Assembly (NCBI GenBank): GCA_023091665.1
Contig: JALJCQ010000018.1
Span: 868,001-932,000 of the forward strand
DNA length: 64,000 nucleotides
Origin: Pythium myriotylum
Taxonomy: Eukaryota; Oomycota; Peronosporomycetes; Pythiales; Pythiaceae
Reading direction: 5' to 3'
How positions within the stretch are numbered: position 1 is the stretch's first letter; each line of letters opens with the position of its first letter. The notes below the pieces were generated by a model. That model saw only the letters and a list, made by a program, of their open reading frames with translations, made no database searches and was not told where the DNA came from. Shown here in pieces: positions 30,010-41,090 of this stretch. Both the position numbers and the translations under genes were made by a program.

Positions 30010-31081
30010 TCATGTGAAGTATCCTGCGTCGATGGCGTCGGCGGAGGCTGGCTGCTTCTCAAAATCCATCGATTGTGATAGCCGCGCCTCTCGAAAAGTG
30101 TTGTAACTACGATTCAGGTTATCATCGACAGCCATGACAGCCGCCAAATTGCCGAAGCGGTGGCAATAGTTGGGCGCGCTCCAGACAGTGGAAAAGGTGT
30201 CGCGGAAGAGCACTTGGTAGCCTTCCATGCAGAGCTGGTGCGCGCGACTCATATGGGCGAGACCGTTGAGGTGCAGGAAGCGTTCGACGACGTCTTCTCC
30301 GAAAATGTAGCCTGCGCCGCGCGGCGACTGCAAGGTGTTGCGTCAGTGGGGTGGGCAGAAAAGCACTGATCGGGTCTGTGAGTGGCGTACCATGTGGAAG
30401 CCGTGGTTCTTCGGGTCGGGATCTGACCACACGATGTCTACGTTAGGAGCAGGAGCAGGTTAGAGAGTCAGCGGTCGTCTGTGAACCAGCAGCAGGAGAC
30501 TGACGCGCAAAGGGTCCGTCGGCCGGGATCTCTTGGAAGCGGTCGATCATGCGGAGCTGGTCGATCTGATGGATCGCGGGGCTGAGCCCGCCGTGGAGAC
30601 AGAGGAGGCGCTCGTCGACGAGCGCGCCGAGGGGCAGGAAGTCGAACATGTCGGTGAAGGCCTTGTAGACGCGCGTGTCGCCGTCGTACTTCTTCATGCA
30701 CTCCTTCTGGAAGCCGTAGACCTGCGTGGTCTGGCGCGACTCGTGGTTGCCGCGCAGCAGCGTCACGTTCTCCGGGTAGCACACCTTGAGCACGCAGAGC
30801 AGCGTGATGGTCTCGACGCTCATGGCGCCTCGGTCCACGAAGTCGCCGAGGAAGATGTAGTTGGTCTGCGGGGCCTGGCCGCTCATGTTGAAGAGCTCGA
30901 GCAGGTCGAAGAACTGGCCGTGGATGTCGCCGCAGATGGTGGCGGGCGCGCGCACGCTCACGACGTTGTCATCTTCGACGAGCAGATCTTTCATGCGCTC
31001 GCAGAGCGCGAGCACCGAGTTGACGTCGATGTGCTCGCCGCGCCGCAGCTTTTCCAGGTGCCGCCGAGGATGCAGCGACAT
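30010..31081 (-). CDS. PP2A-family (PP2A/PP4/PP6/Ppg1-like) Ser/Thr phosphatase catalytic subunit, divergent
   Basis: Three exons: 31081-30505, 30437-30391, 30327-30010 (introns 67 and 63 bp, inferred); 313 aa. Metal-binding motifs are complete: GDIHGQ, GDFVDRG, RGNHESRQ, HGGLSP and SAPNYCHRFGN. The closest pattern from memory is the PP4/PP6/Ppg1 side of the family (RFQEIPADGPFA, SPRGAGYIFG, RAHQLCMEGYQ), but subtype is not settled. Two oddities: the exon 1/2 junction gives HIVWSDP where relatives have D[LI][VL]WSDP, and the protein ends GYFT rather than the invariant YFL, so the carboxymethylated Leu is missing. ATG at 31081 is the first in frame. Confidence 0.85.
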
Positions 31082-31336
31082 GTTTGGTATCCCCCCCGAG
31101 GGTAGCTCTCTCTGCACCGTCGTCGTGTCTACCGATTACGGTCCAGCGTTCTTCCGACGCTGACTTGAAGCGATTTCGTTGGCTGAAAGAGACGGAAGAA
31201 CATCGCGGATTGGCGGAAGCTATATCAGAGTGGATGCGATTGGAGGATAACCGCCCATCTCGCCGAGACTTCCGACACCCACATCGTACCTCTTCGTGCC
31301 CCAGACCGACGTGTGCTCCAGTTCTCTCGCGTCGCG

Positions 31337-33043
31337 ATGTGGTGGTGGGGCCCGTGCGCGGGCGCCTCGTGCTGCTCGGACGTGCTGGTGCCGCAGCGCA
31401 AGCGCGCCGCCGCGCTCTACGACGAGCTCGTGCCGCTCATGACCGACCGCCGCTCGACGGTCGAGACCGACGCCGTCGACGCCGCCACCGACGACGACAG
31501 CGATGCCGACGCGCCGCTGCTCGTGCAAGCAGGCTCCAGCGGGCTCACCATCGCGCCAGGCATCTATCGCGCGCGAGACGTGCGCACCCACGACGCCGTC
31601 GCGCTCAAAGTCTTCAACAAGGCCATCCTCAAGAACCAAGCCACGAGACGCCGCATCCGCCAAGAGATACACGTGCTCTCGCGGTGCAACGACCACCCCA
31701 ACATCCTGCGGCTCTACGGTGTCTACTCGTCGCGCCGCACGTTTGAGATCGCGTTCGAGCTCGCTCGCGGCGGCGAGGTCATGCATCGGATCGTCGGCTC
31801 AAGCGCTGCCGCGCTCTCCGACTCGGTCCTGGTGAACTCCCAGCCGCGCTACCGCGTCACCGAGCGTGAGATTAGTCGCGTGATCGCCAGTGCCGCCTCT
31901 GCGATCCAGTATATGCACGAGCAAGGCATCGTCCACGGCGAGATCCGCCCCGAGCACTTGCTCTACAGCGACTTTGAGCCGGATGCGCGCGTGCTGCTCG
32001 TCGACTTCGGGCGCGCCGCCGCCTGGCGCGACTTCACGTTCCGCAGCCGCATACATCGGGGCGAGTTTCTGTGGCAGGATCGCCACAGTGTCAAGTTCCT
32101 ACCGCCGTGGGTGTTGCGCCGTCGCCCCCTAGCAGATGGTATTATGAGCTGGGAGGAAGCTCGCCAAGTGGACGTGTGGTCCCTTGGAGTAACCATGTTC
32201 GTGCTCTTGTGTGGTGCGTTCCCATTCACCGGATCGACGCTGGAGGAGGTCCGAGACCAAATTGTCCACAAGGAACTGGTGTTTCCGCCGCAACGGCTTC
32301 GCCGACGTAGAAGTGACCAAGATGCTGAGGACGTCAAGCTCAGCCGTGCAGCAAGAGACTTGCTCTGCAAGTTGCTCGAGAAAGACCCGTTACTTGCCCC
32401 CGGGATCAATGAAGTCTGCGATCACCCTTGGCTGAGCTCCGACGTGGCTGCTGACGTCCGTTGGAGTGACTCTCAGATCGAGGACTTCGGACAGTTTGCT
32501 CAGTGCTACGCACGAGATGTTGCGACTTCATCGCTCCGACAGCCCACGCTTGGAGATCCTGACACGAGTTCATCCTCATCTCGGTTCTTCCTTGGCCCAG
32601 AACCCCTTCCCCATGACATACCTGCGTCTTTCGATGTTTATAGCGTCGATAATGACGGCCCATCAAGTGCTAACACGATGGATGGGGATTTCGACGCCGA
32701 CGAGCGCCCCTCGTTCGTATCGACAGACGGTAATATCCAAGTTTCCGATGCCGAAGAACGACTTAGTGCAGATGCGTACATGAGGCTCGCAAGCGCTGAG
32801 TTGGAGGCTCTGGCAGCGCGAAGAGCGGCGGCTTCTCTGTCGCCTCGATATCGACCCATGGAGAAACCACGAAAGAGTCGAGCGTCACCCAAATCAGAGG
32901 CAAACAACCAAGTTGAAGAGCGACCTCCCGAACCTTCGGAGATCCAAGGTGAGTTCTGGCCCGTGTTCCCCAAGCAGCGGCGCCTCTTTTCGTTGAAGAC
33001 TTTCAGCTTTCGATCGGGCTCTTCGGGGCCCAGAGATGAATAA
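31337..33043 (+). CDS. CAMK-like protein kinase homologue, probable pseudokinase
   Basis: Intronless, 568 aa, first ATG at 31337. The kinase fold spans residues ~65-365: VALKVFNKAIL (ATP-anchoring Lys kept), HPNILRLYGVY, then HGEIRPEH where active kinases have HRDLKPEN, VDFG (DFG kept), PPW in place of APE, and DVWSLGVTMFVLLCGAFPF in the F helix. The Gly-rich loop is also absent (GLTIAPGIYRARDV). Loss of the catalytic Asp (Glu instead), Lys to Arg and Asn to His strongly suggest little or no phosphotransfer. The overall layout resembles CDPK/CAMK kinases. A ~190-aa Ser/acidic tail follows with no known domain. Alternatively a weakly active kinase. Confidence 0.8.
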   Translation: MWWWGPCAGASCCSDVLVPQRKRAAALYDELVPLMTDRRSTVETDAVDAATDDDSDADAPLLVQAGSSGLTIAPGIYRARDVRTHDAVALKVFNKAILKNQATRRRIRQEIHVLSRCNDHPNILRLYGVYSSRRTFEIAFELARGGEVMHRIVGSSAAALSDSVLVNSQPRYRVTEREISRVIASAASAIQYMHEQGIVHGEIRPEHLLYSDFEPDARVLLVDFGRAAAWRDFTFRSRIHRGEFLWQDRHSVKFLPPWVLRRRPLADGIMSWEEARQVDVWSLGVTMFVLLCGAFPFTGSTLEEVRDQIVHKELVFPPQRLRRRRSDQDAEDVKLSRAARDLLCKLLEKDPLLAPGINEVCDHPWLSSDVAADVRWSDSQIEDFGQFAQCYARDVATSSLRQPTLGDPDTSSSSSRFFLGPEPLPHDIPASFDVYSVDNDGPSSANTMDGDFDADERPSFVSTDGNIQVSDAEERLSADAYMRLASAELEALAARRAAASLSPRYRPMEKPRKSRASPKSEANNQVEERPPEPSEIQGEFWPVFPKQRRLFSLKTFSFRSGSSGPRDE

Positions 33044-33083
33044 GAACCAACATAACGTAGATTATTCAACAGTAGTCGCTCAA

Positions 33084-36000
33084 TTAGTAAAACTGCGATG
33101 TTCCTGTCGAACCGGACTCTTCATGCGCTTGACCTATTGGCTTCCGCTTTGCTAGCATGGCCTCGTGTAGTCTAAGGATGATGGGCGAGCTTTCGTCATC
33201 ATCGCTCAAGCCTGCGCCCCGGAAATCGTTGACAAACGCAGCATAATCTTCCGCCGGAACTTGCAACGCCTTCTGGAGGCCGAGGATGAGGAAATTTCGA
33301 TCGCTTGCCCCTCCACTTAGAGCATTAAGCACGTTCTGAAAGTATCCGACGTCAGCCTCGAGTTGCTTTGCGCCCAACTCAGAGAGATAGGGAATCTTCA
33401 TCACAGCAGTAAGCAAAGCTGCCGTTGCACCACTAGCGACAACAGCAGTCCATGTGTCCACGAAGGAAGAAGCGTCTGACACAACTCCAAGTAGAGCTTC
33501 ATCATCTGACGTCGAGTAATCAAAAATTCGCTCACAGATCTCGACCTCTTCACGGGACAGACGAAGCAACTGACCAAGGGTCAACCATTCGCGACCGCAT
33601 ATCTTCGACGCCCGATACGATGCTGCTGCGGCCTTCTCTAGGCTGCTACTCTCCGCAAACGGTTCGAGCTGGGGAAGCAGTGACAGAAGCAGATCTGCGA
33701 CCATCGTAATGTATTCTTGGGGAAGGGTGCTGAACGTGGGGAGGTCACCAAGATCAGCGTCTGGGGTCTTGGTCCAACACTGCAATTCGCAACGTGAGCA
33801 AAATCAGACTCTAAGGGGACCTACAGGCATCGCACCTCATTTGCGTGCACGTGACGAAGCACTTCAGCAATAGGGATGAACACAGAGTCGTACACAAGCG
33901 TCTGCACTTGGCGCGTGTACCTAGTTAGCGAAGCGTGAGCTTCAGAGAAGATCTACGAAAGAGAACTGTGCATTAGAGACGGCATCACCAGCGGTATAGA
34001 TGGTTTGAATACCTTCAAGTCGCGATCATCTGCTGTCAAGACCAAATCCTGGACAAAATCAATCAATGCTTTTTCTCGCTCAGGTTCGTCCTTCAACCAT
34101 TTCATGACAGAGGCACTAGTAACTCGAGACTGCTCGCCAATTATCGTAGACAGCGACAGCACGTTACTGCCCGAGCGAAGGCGTCTGAACTCCTTTCGTT
34201 TGCTCTGAGGAGAGGTCTTGTGTGAGTGACCAAGCGAGTCCCCGTCGCCCCTTACAGCTCCGCCGTCGAATAGTCGCTGGGCTTGCTCACGCATGCGTAC
34301 AACCAATCGAGCTTCAACAGTTGCGAAATCTTTTTCGAGGCTGCCGCACGCCCGTAACAAAGCCAGAGAGGAGTGGAAACGTCCCCAGTCGGCGAGAGGC
34401 ATTCCATTGGTTTCAGGGCCTGACTTGAGCCTGCTATCGATCCCTAGATCTTTACGAATGGCAGGAATCGAAGCACCCAGTCGCTGAGTGAGCTGATCGA
34501 CTGCTGACGCGATGGCTCGAACTGCCTCAGGAAAAACAGCACCGGCGCTGAAGTCGTAACTGTGCCTTACGCTCTCTTCCGCGGCGTTCCAGATATCTTT
34601 CGAAACATCTTCGAGACGCTGTGCGAAATTGTCAAGCAGGCCATTACCGCTGCTCCCTCCTCCAATGTCATCGTCGTCATCTCCATTTCCGCTTTCCTCG
34701 GTCGATGAGTAAGCTGGGACGAGGGAAGTCAGTTTGTTGGAGAGAGATTCCCCAACGATGCGATCGTAATTAACAAAAAAGTACTGGTACGGCGCAAATA
34801 CCGCGCTCAAGAGGCGATCGGCAGTATCGTTGCCTAAGACAGAAACTGCGCTGCTGGGGTCGAGTCTCAAACCCAAGCCTTCATCGGCGTCACCAATAGT
34901 GTCACTCAAACGAAGGGCCTTGGCTACTTGTCGAACAAACGCACAAGACGTTTGGTACGCGCGAAGTAGATCTTCAACGGTGAAGTCTTTCTTGAGGCGG
35001 TCTCGAAAAGAATCTTTCAGAGCTGCCAGGGTGTTTTCGAGCAACGACAAGAGAACGCCCGGGGCTTCAGCACCGAAAACCTCGCTAGCGTTTTCAGTTT
35101 CGCGTTGGATCATTCGAAGTACTTCTCGGTAAAAGGAGTCGACCCATGAGGCAAAGGGCCCGCCGTCGCTGGTGCTGTAAGAGTACCAGACACGATGAAT
35201 TTGGGCCGGGCGACAACGACAGTATGCTGCCACAACGTGATCAGCTCGTCCGATGCTCGCGAAAACCGCACGACAAAACTGCACTTGAGTAACAGGCAGT
35301 TGGGTAGCTTGAAGATACTCGTCAAGTTTCGGCTTCATGGCTGTTTCGATTTGCGATGACAACCTACCGGACAAGCGATGAGGGAACGGCAATGTGAGCG
35401 AACCTCGAGTTGCTTGACGTACCGATCCATCGTACGCTTGCGATCCTCCGCGCCAGGCATATCCTTGAGAATCTGTGTACAGCATACAAACATGAGCAAC
35501 CAACTTGCGCCTCTTGCGACGTTCAGTGTCGTTTGTACTACCTCAAGACTTTGGTGCATCTCGTCGATGCGGTCGGCAAGCGAGACCGTCTTCTTCTCGC
35601 CTGAGTCGGTTCGCTCCGGCACGACCGCGTTTTCGATCGATGTCGCGCACGCTCTAACGTTCTTTTCCCACCGCGCGGCCTCCACGAGCGCCTTGGAGCA
35701 GCTCTGAAGGCGCTCTTTCGCCTCGTGGAGTTCGAGCAGGTACTGTAGATCTTGCTCGTCGTCCTTCCGGCGGGCGACTGCTACCCGCGACGACGCCGAG
35801 GCGCTGGCGGCGCCAACGTTCGACACGACGTTGTCGAGCTGCTGCGCGAGCGGCGCCGTGGCGCGCTGCATAGCGTCGAGCTGCGTCTGCAGCTGCGGCC
35901 CCGTGAGCGTGAGCTGGTGGAGCGTGCCATGGATCGACTTGGTGAGCGACTGCGAGAGCAGCGTGAGCTGCGGCACGAGGTCCACGAGGTCGGGCACGCG

Positions 36001-36084
36001 GCCGCCGCGGTCGATCACGGCCTCCTCGAGCCACGCGTAGCAGTCGAAGGCCTCGTCGCGGAAGAGCTGCTCGTCCAGCTCCAT
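33084..36084 (-). CDS. COG7: Conserved oligomeric Golgi complex subunit 7
   Basis: Five exons: 36084-35542, 35472-35423, 35363-34013, 33952-33836, 33779-33084; introns 69, 59, 60 and 56 bp inferred; 918 aa. COG7 belongs to lobe B of the COG tether for retrograde Golgi vesicles. Recognition rests on the N-terminus (FRDEAFDCYAWLEEA), the coiled N-terminal third (RKRTMDRLSSQIETAMKPKL across the exon 2/3 junction), a fourth exon reading SLTRYTRQVQTLVYDSVF, and the C-terminal stretch LPTFSTLPQEYITM..ELGAKQLEADVGYFQNVL..PAEDYAAF, which align with animal and plant COG7. No membrane segment, as expected for a peripheral cytosolic protein. Confidence 0.85.
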
Positions 36085-36489
36085 GGGGCTTCAAGTGGGG
36101 GATCGGGATCAGGGGTCCATTGAACCCGCTGCGTCTAGGTTTAACTCCGTGGTTGCAGTAGGTTTAAATGGTCTTTGAGGACACGCTGGCTAGGTGTAAA
36201 CTGGTGGGTGGCTCCGGCCGCGGGCGCGACTGACGCGAGCGAGATGGGCGCGGTGGCGTGCTCTCCATGAGACAGATGCCGCGGTGATGGCGGCGGCGAC
36301 GTGTCTGTCTCATGCGCGCTCGCTCTCGCGCGATGAAGGCCGGGAACGAACGGATGGCGTGTCGAGGCAGGCGGATCTTTCGAACCTCGGGCCGCAACCC
36401 AGATTCCGTGGTTTAAAACGGCGGCGGTTTAAAACGGTTCCGGGAAACGTCATGGGATCCGCCTCACTTCGCCTTCTGCCTTCCCGACC
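36085..36489. promoter_or_regulatory. Divergent promoter region with four GGTTTAA motifs
   Basis: 405 bp between divergent starts of COG7 and the ATP-grasp gene. GGTTTAA occurs at 36138, 36161, 36410 and 36426; the last two are part of a longer direct repeat (GGTTTAAAACGG at 36410-36421 and 36426-36437, 16 bp apart) about 55-80 bp before the ATP-grasp ATG. Such same-strand repetition suggests a transcription-factor site. Confidence 0.45.
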
Positions 36490-39400
36490 ATGGGCAACTC
36501 TTCGACCAAGCACGCGCCAGCGGACGAGGGCTCGCCGCCGCCGCCGGCCGCGCCGCTCGAGGCCGAGCCCGAGGGCGACGAGCGCGCCTTCAAGCCGCTC
36601 TCGCCCGAGCAGCGCGCCGTGACCTTCGACGAGCGCGTGCACCTGCCCAGCAGCGGGCGCGTGACCATCGCCAGCACGCAGCCGCTCTCGGGCTTCCGCC
36701 CGCTGCAGCGCGCCGCGACGTTCGACCCGCGGCTGCGCGCGCAGCACAAGCACCTGCTCACGGTCTCGGACGTCATGTACCGACGCTACTTCAACATGCG
36801 CGAGAAGCGCCACTCGATCGACGCCATGCACTCGCTCTACCGCATCCCCGAGGCCCCGCTCGAGGCCGAAGAGGCCAAGCCCCTCCCCGAAGCCGTCGTC
36901 GTCATCGACCCGTTCTCCACGGGCATGACGCTCAGCCAGAAAGTGCTCGAGCGCGGCTACGCCTGCATCTGCGTCTACTCGGACACGCTCGAGGTCATGA
37001 AGGACCTCATCAAGCACATCCCCGCGAGTCTCTCGGACCAGTACAGCGCCATCATCTTCCACGACGGCGCCCATGAGCACCAGAACCAGGCGCTCGACGC
37101 CACGCTTGAGGCGCTGCGCCGCGTCAAGGGCGTCAACATCATCGGGGTGCTTGCCGGTGCTGAGACGGGCGTCATGCTCGCCGACGTCCTCTCGGAACGA
37201 ATGGCTCTCACGACCAACAAGTCGTCGGGCTCCGATGCTCGCCGCAACAAGTACCTCATGGGGGAGAAGATCCGCGCGGCTGGCCTGCGCGCTGTCAAGC
37301 AGTGCTCGGCAACCAAGTGGTCGCAGATTGTGGACTTCATCGAGAACGATCTCAAGCCGTCGCCCTTTGAGGTCATCGTCAAGCCTGTTGAGAGCGCTGG
37401 CAGCGATGACGTGTCACTCTGCAGGTCGATGGACGAAGTCAAGAAGGCGTTTGGTAACATCCAGGGTAAGATCAACAGCCTGGGCCTCGAGAACACGGCT
37501 ACGCTCGTGCAAGAGTACCTGCGTGGAACCGAATACGTTGTCGACACTGTCAGTCGCAACGGCGTCCACAAGGTTGTAGCGGTGTGGGAGTATGACAAGC
37601 GCAGCGTGAATGGGGCGCCATTTGTCTACTATGGTGTCCTCCTGCGAGCAGCCGCGGGTGAAGTCATCACTCCCATAGTCAACTACGTGCTGCAAGTTCT
37701 CGATGCGCTGGAGATTGTCCACGGACCGGGTCACGCCGAAGTCAAGTTCGTGAATGGAGAGCCGTGTCTGGTGGAGATTGGCTCGCGCTGTCACGGTGGA
37801 GAAGGCACGTATCTTCCCATTGTCAACCGATGCATCGGGTACAATCAAGTCGAGGCAACACTGGATTCATACTTTGACGAAGTCGCCTTCGATGCTTTGC
37901 CGGAGCGCCCCCTGAGTCTCAAGGCGTTTGGATGCGAGTCAATGCTCGTGTCGTACCAACGTGGCACTCTTGTCGACTACCCTGGCCTGAAGGAGATTGA
38001 AGCCATGCCCTCGCACGTCTCGAAGATGATCCACGTCCACAAGGGCGACGACCTTGAAGTCACGATTGACATGTTTACAACACCGGGTAGTGTCCTTTTG
38101 GTGCATGATGACGAAGAGCAAATGCAGAAGGACTACGCAAGGATTCGTGAGCTCGAACATGATGGACTGTATGCTGTGGACGAAAAGGCTATTGATGAGA
38201 ACAAGGAGGTCAAGAAAGTGGTGGTTGTCGTGGATCCGTTCTCGACGGGAGCTGTCGTCGCACACTCTCTCATGGCGCGCGGCTACGAGTGCATTTGCGT
38301 GTACAGCGACAAGCTCGAGAACATTGAGAACGTCGCGAGTCTCGTGCCTGAGGGCCTCACGTTGACGTTTGCCGCCACAATTGCGTTTGAAGGAAAGATC
38401 GACCGTACTGTGGCCGCTGTTAAGAAAGCTGCTGCGAGCATCGTTGGAGGCAGAAACAATCAGGATAAACTCGTGTCGGCTGTTCTACCTGGTGCGGAAC
38501 TGGGCGTTAAGTTGGCTGACCAGTTGGTGGATTCCTTGGGCCTGAGCGGGAACGTGATGGAACACTCAAACGCGAGAAGAGACAAGTACTTGATGGGTGA
38601 AACTCTCCGGAAGGCTGGGGTTCGTGCCGTCAAGCAGGTGAAGGCAACGACATGGGACCAAGCAAAGCAATTCATCCTCGAGGACTTGAAACCTAGCCCA
38701 TTCGAGGTTGTGCTGAAGCCCCTCGAGAGTGCTGGCACTGAAGATGTTGTCTTGTGTTTTTCTCTCGAAGAAGCCGAGCGCACTTTCAACAGTATTATCG
38801 GCAAAATCAACGGCCTCGGAATCGAGAACAATGCAGTTCTCCTGCAGGAGTATCTCGAGGGTGATGAGTATGTTGTCGACACGGTCAGCCGGAACGGCGA
38901 GCATAAAGTGATTGCAATCTGGAAGTACGATAAACGCCGTGTCAACGATGCAGCATTTGTCTACTTTGGGCTTTCGATTATGCCTGCGGAGGGTGTCATC
39001 AATGACCTAATCAACTACCAGTTCACGGTTCTCGGTATGTATGCGAGCATTCAGAATTTGTATACTCGGTAGACTCTGATTGGGCTCTTGCTTGATAGAT
39101 GCACTCGGAATCCGCAATGGTCCAGCTCACGGTGAAGTCAAATTCTGTCGCGGCTCTCCGGTGCTGATTGAAGTCGGTGCACGATGCCACGGTGGTGAGG
39201 GTGCATGGGTACCCATTGCGAATAAATGCGTTGGCTACAACCAAGTTGATGCCGCTATCGACTGCTTCATGGATGTGGAGACGTTTAACAAGCTTCCTGA
39301 GAGGGTAAGCATTCATTCGTGTCTTATCAGTACCCATATTCTGACTTGGATGTAATGTTATGTAGCCAACCGAGCTGCTTGAGTACGGATGCGAGGCGAT

Positions 39401-39641
39401 GCTGGTCTCGTACAAGAACGGTGTTTTGAAAGGTCTCCCAGGCCTTGCTGAAATTGAGCAATTTCCTTCGTTTTTGAAGAAGGAGATTTTCGTTGGCCCT
39501 GGCGACATGATTCGAAGAACAATCGACATGTTCACGACTCCAGGTAGCATCATGCTCACACACAAAGACCGCGCCGTACTAGAAGCCAATCTCGCAAGAA
39601 TCCGCGAACTTGAAGTTGACGGCCTCTACGACATGAACTAG
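36490..39641 (+). CDS. Tandem double ATP-grasp ligase-like protein with N-myristoylation-type start
   Basis: Three exons: 36490-39034, 39099-39304, 39366-39641 (introns 64 and 61 bp, inferred); 1008 aa. Two homologous ATP-grasp halves: A ~135-570 (VVVIDPFSTG..ICVYSD, KPVESAGSDDV, LVQEYLRGTEYVVDTVSRNG, EIGSRCHGGEG) and B ~576-1008 (VVVVDPFSTG.., KPLESAGTEDV, EYLEGDEYVVDTVSRNG, EVGARCHGGEG). The pattern is that of carboxylate-amine/L-amino-acid ligases best known in bacteria, which form an amide or peptide bond via acyl-phosphate. Substrate unknown. The start MGNSSTK fits an N-myristoylation signal, so membrane attachment is likely. The first ~130 residues are low-complexity. Both halves keep ATP-grasp Lys/Glu residues. 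Confidence 0.82.
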
Positions 39642-39694
39642 GAACTGCTTTTTACGACTGCTAATTGAGATGAAATCTATCTGCATGACTTCAA

Positions 39695-41008
39695 TCACTT
39701 CAGAGGTTGGTGCTTGAGGCAATCACTAATTTTGTATGGGCGTCCTTCAAATACGCACTGCTGACAAAACCCAGAGCGCTTTTTCGGCTTGTTCAGCAAT
39801 CCTAGGCGATCCGGCCGATCAGCTGGCTTCTTTAATTGTCTGAAGTTTTTTGAAAGTTCGGCAGCTGTTGCAGACTTAGTGGAGGTCGTGGACAATTGGG
39901 GATACACACCAGCAGTATCTCGTAGTGGACCAAGGCGCACGCGCGTTAACGAGTTCGCCTCGCCAGTGTCCGAGTCGTTTTCAGCATCGTAGCCATTCGG
40001 AAACCTGGGGTGGGCGAAGAATTGACCGTGCTGCTTTCGCGGGCGATAGGCTTTCCGAGCGCGGCTGATTGGATTTAGCTCTAGGTAGTCATCTAGTTTT
40101 TTCAGCCGTGGAGTTGACTCGGAATCACCTCGGTTACATGAAGCAGGTCGCAGTGAAGTATGCTCGCGACTTTTCGACGGGCGGTTAGCTGTCCTCGGTG
40201 GAGAAGCCACTGGTGATAGAGTTGAGACGGCATGTGGAAGTTTGTTTTTCGGGCGACGATCTGTGTGCTTGTGTGACTTCATCGGTGTGTGCAGTGTAAT
40301 GTCGTCGATATCATGCTGACATCCACGTGGTGGAGTGATGGATGTCGTGCTATCGAAGGAAGAAGCGCAACCCCCGCCGTTGCAAGAAGTCGGATCAATC
40401 CGCTCTTCATTTACTTCCGGCGTAAATGCATGTTTGCTGACTGCATCTTTGACAATTGATGCTACAAACTGATGGGCAAAGGCAGATGCATACTCACAAG
40501 CATTTTCGATGTTTGATAATGCCACTGTGTCGGAATCGTGGTATCGCAGCATCTGCGGATCTGTTTGCTCGTCAGCTACGAGCAGGAGTGACGAGTCGAC
40601 GCTTTTGGTTGCAAGGCTCGATGTCCCAGAGCAGGGTCCCACGTCGATGATTTGTAAATCTTGTACGCTTGTCGTAGCAGCATGAAGTTGTGTCAGTGCC
40701 TTGCTCATAGCCAACTCCACCACCTCCGCAGCTAAGGACTGCAGCAAATTCAGGTGGAGGCTCACTCGACTGATCTTCATGCGGGGATCCTCAACTGACT
40801 TATCATCGGCGTCTCCCTCACATGGTTTTTCATGGTCAACATGCTTTGCTCCTATTTGAATCCATTCAACAACAATTGCAGCAACAGCCTTGTGAATAGT
40901 ATTAGCGTGCGCTGAGGTGGATTTGGTGTGGGCGTGATCCTCCAAAACTTGGTTTGTCCAAGCGCTGACTGCTTGAACAGCAGTGACGTGTATATGTTGC
41001 ATCTGCAT
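39695..41008 (-). CDS. Hypothetical protein, Ser/Thr/His-rich
   Basis: Single 437-aa ORF with an ATG at 41008; I recognise no family. Residues 1-190 look helical with Ala/His/Val-rich stretches; 190-420 are polar and basic with many SP/TP sites, probably disordered; the end carries RSGFCQQCVFEGR, a lone CxxC, not enough for a zinc finger. Codon use looks like its neighbours and the frame is long for chance, supporting a real gene. It is convergent with the ATP-grasp gene (53 bp between stops) and in tandem with the TPR gene upstream. Confidence 0.55.
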   Translation of the reverse strand: MQMQHIHVTAVQAVSAWTNQVLEDHAHTKSTSAHANTIHKAVAAIVVEWIQIGAKHVDHEKPCEGDADDKSVEDPRMKISRVSLHLNLLQSLAAEVVELAMSKALTQLHAATTSVQDLQIIDVGPCSGTSSLATKSVDSSLLLVADEQTDPQMLRYHDSDTVALSNIENACEYASAFAHQFVASIVKDAVSKHAFTPEVNEERIDPTSCNGGGCASSFDSTTSITPPRGCQHDIDDITLHTPMKSHKHTDRRPKNKLPHAVSTLSPVASPPRTANRPSKSREHTSLRPASCNRGDSESTPRLKKLDDYLELNPISRARKAYRPRKQHGQFFAHPRFPNGYDAENDSDTGEANSLTRVRLGPLRDTAGVYPQLSTTSTKSATAAELSKNFRQLKKPADRPDRLGLLNKPKKRSGFCQQCVFEGRPYKISDCLKHQPLK

Positions 41009-41090
41009 CTCCGCTTATGATGTACCAAGCTAATACGACATGGGCGAAGGTGGTTAAGACCGTGTATTTCTGGGTCTCCAGTATTAGAAC

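Noticed and set aside
35654..36094. Alternative frames over COG7 exon 1
   Set aside because: His/Arg/Ala-rich shadows without motifs; COG7 frame fits the family.
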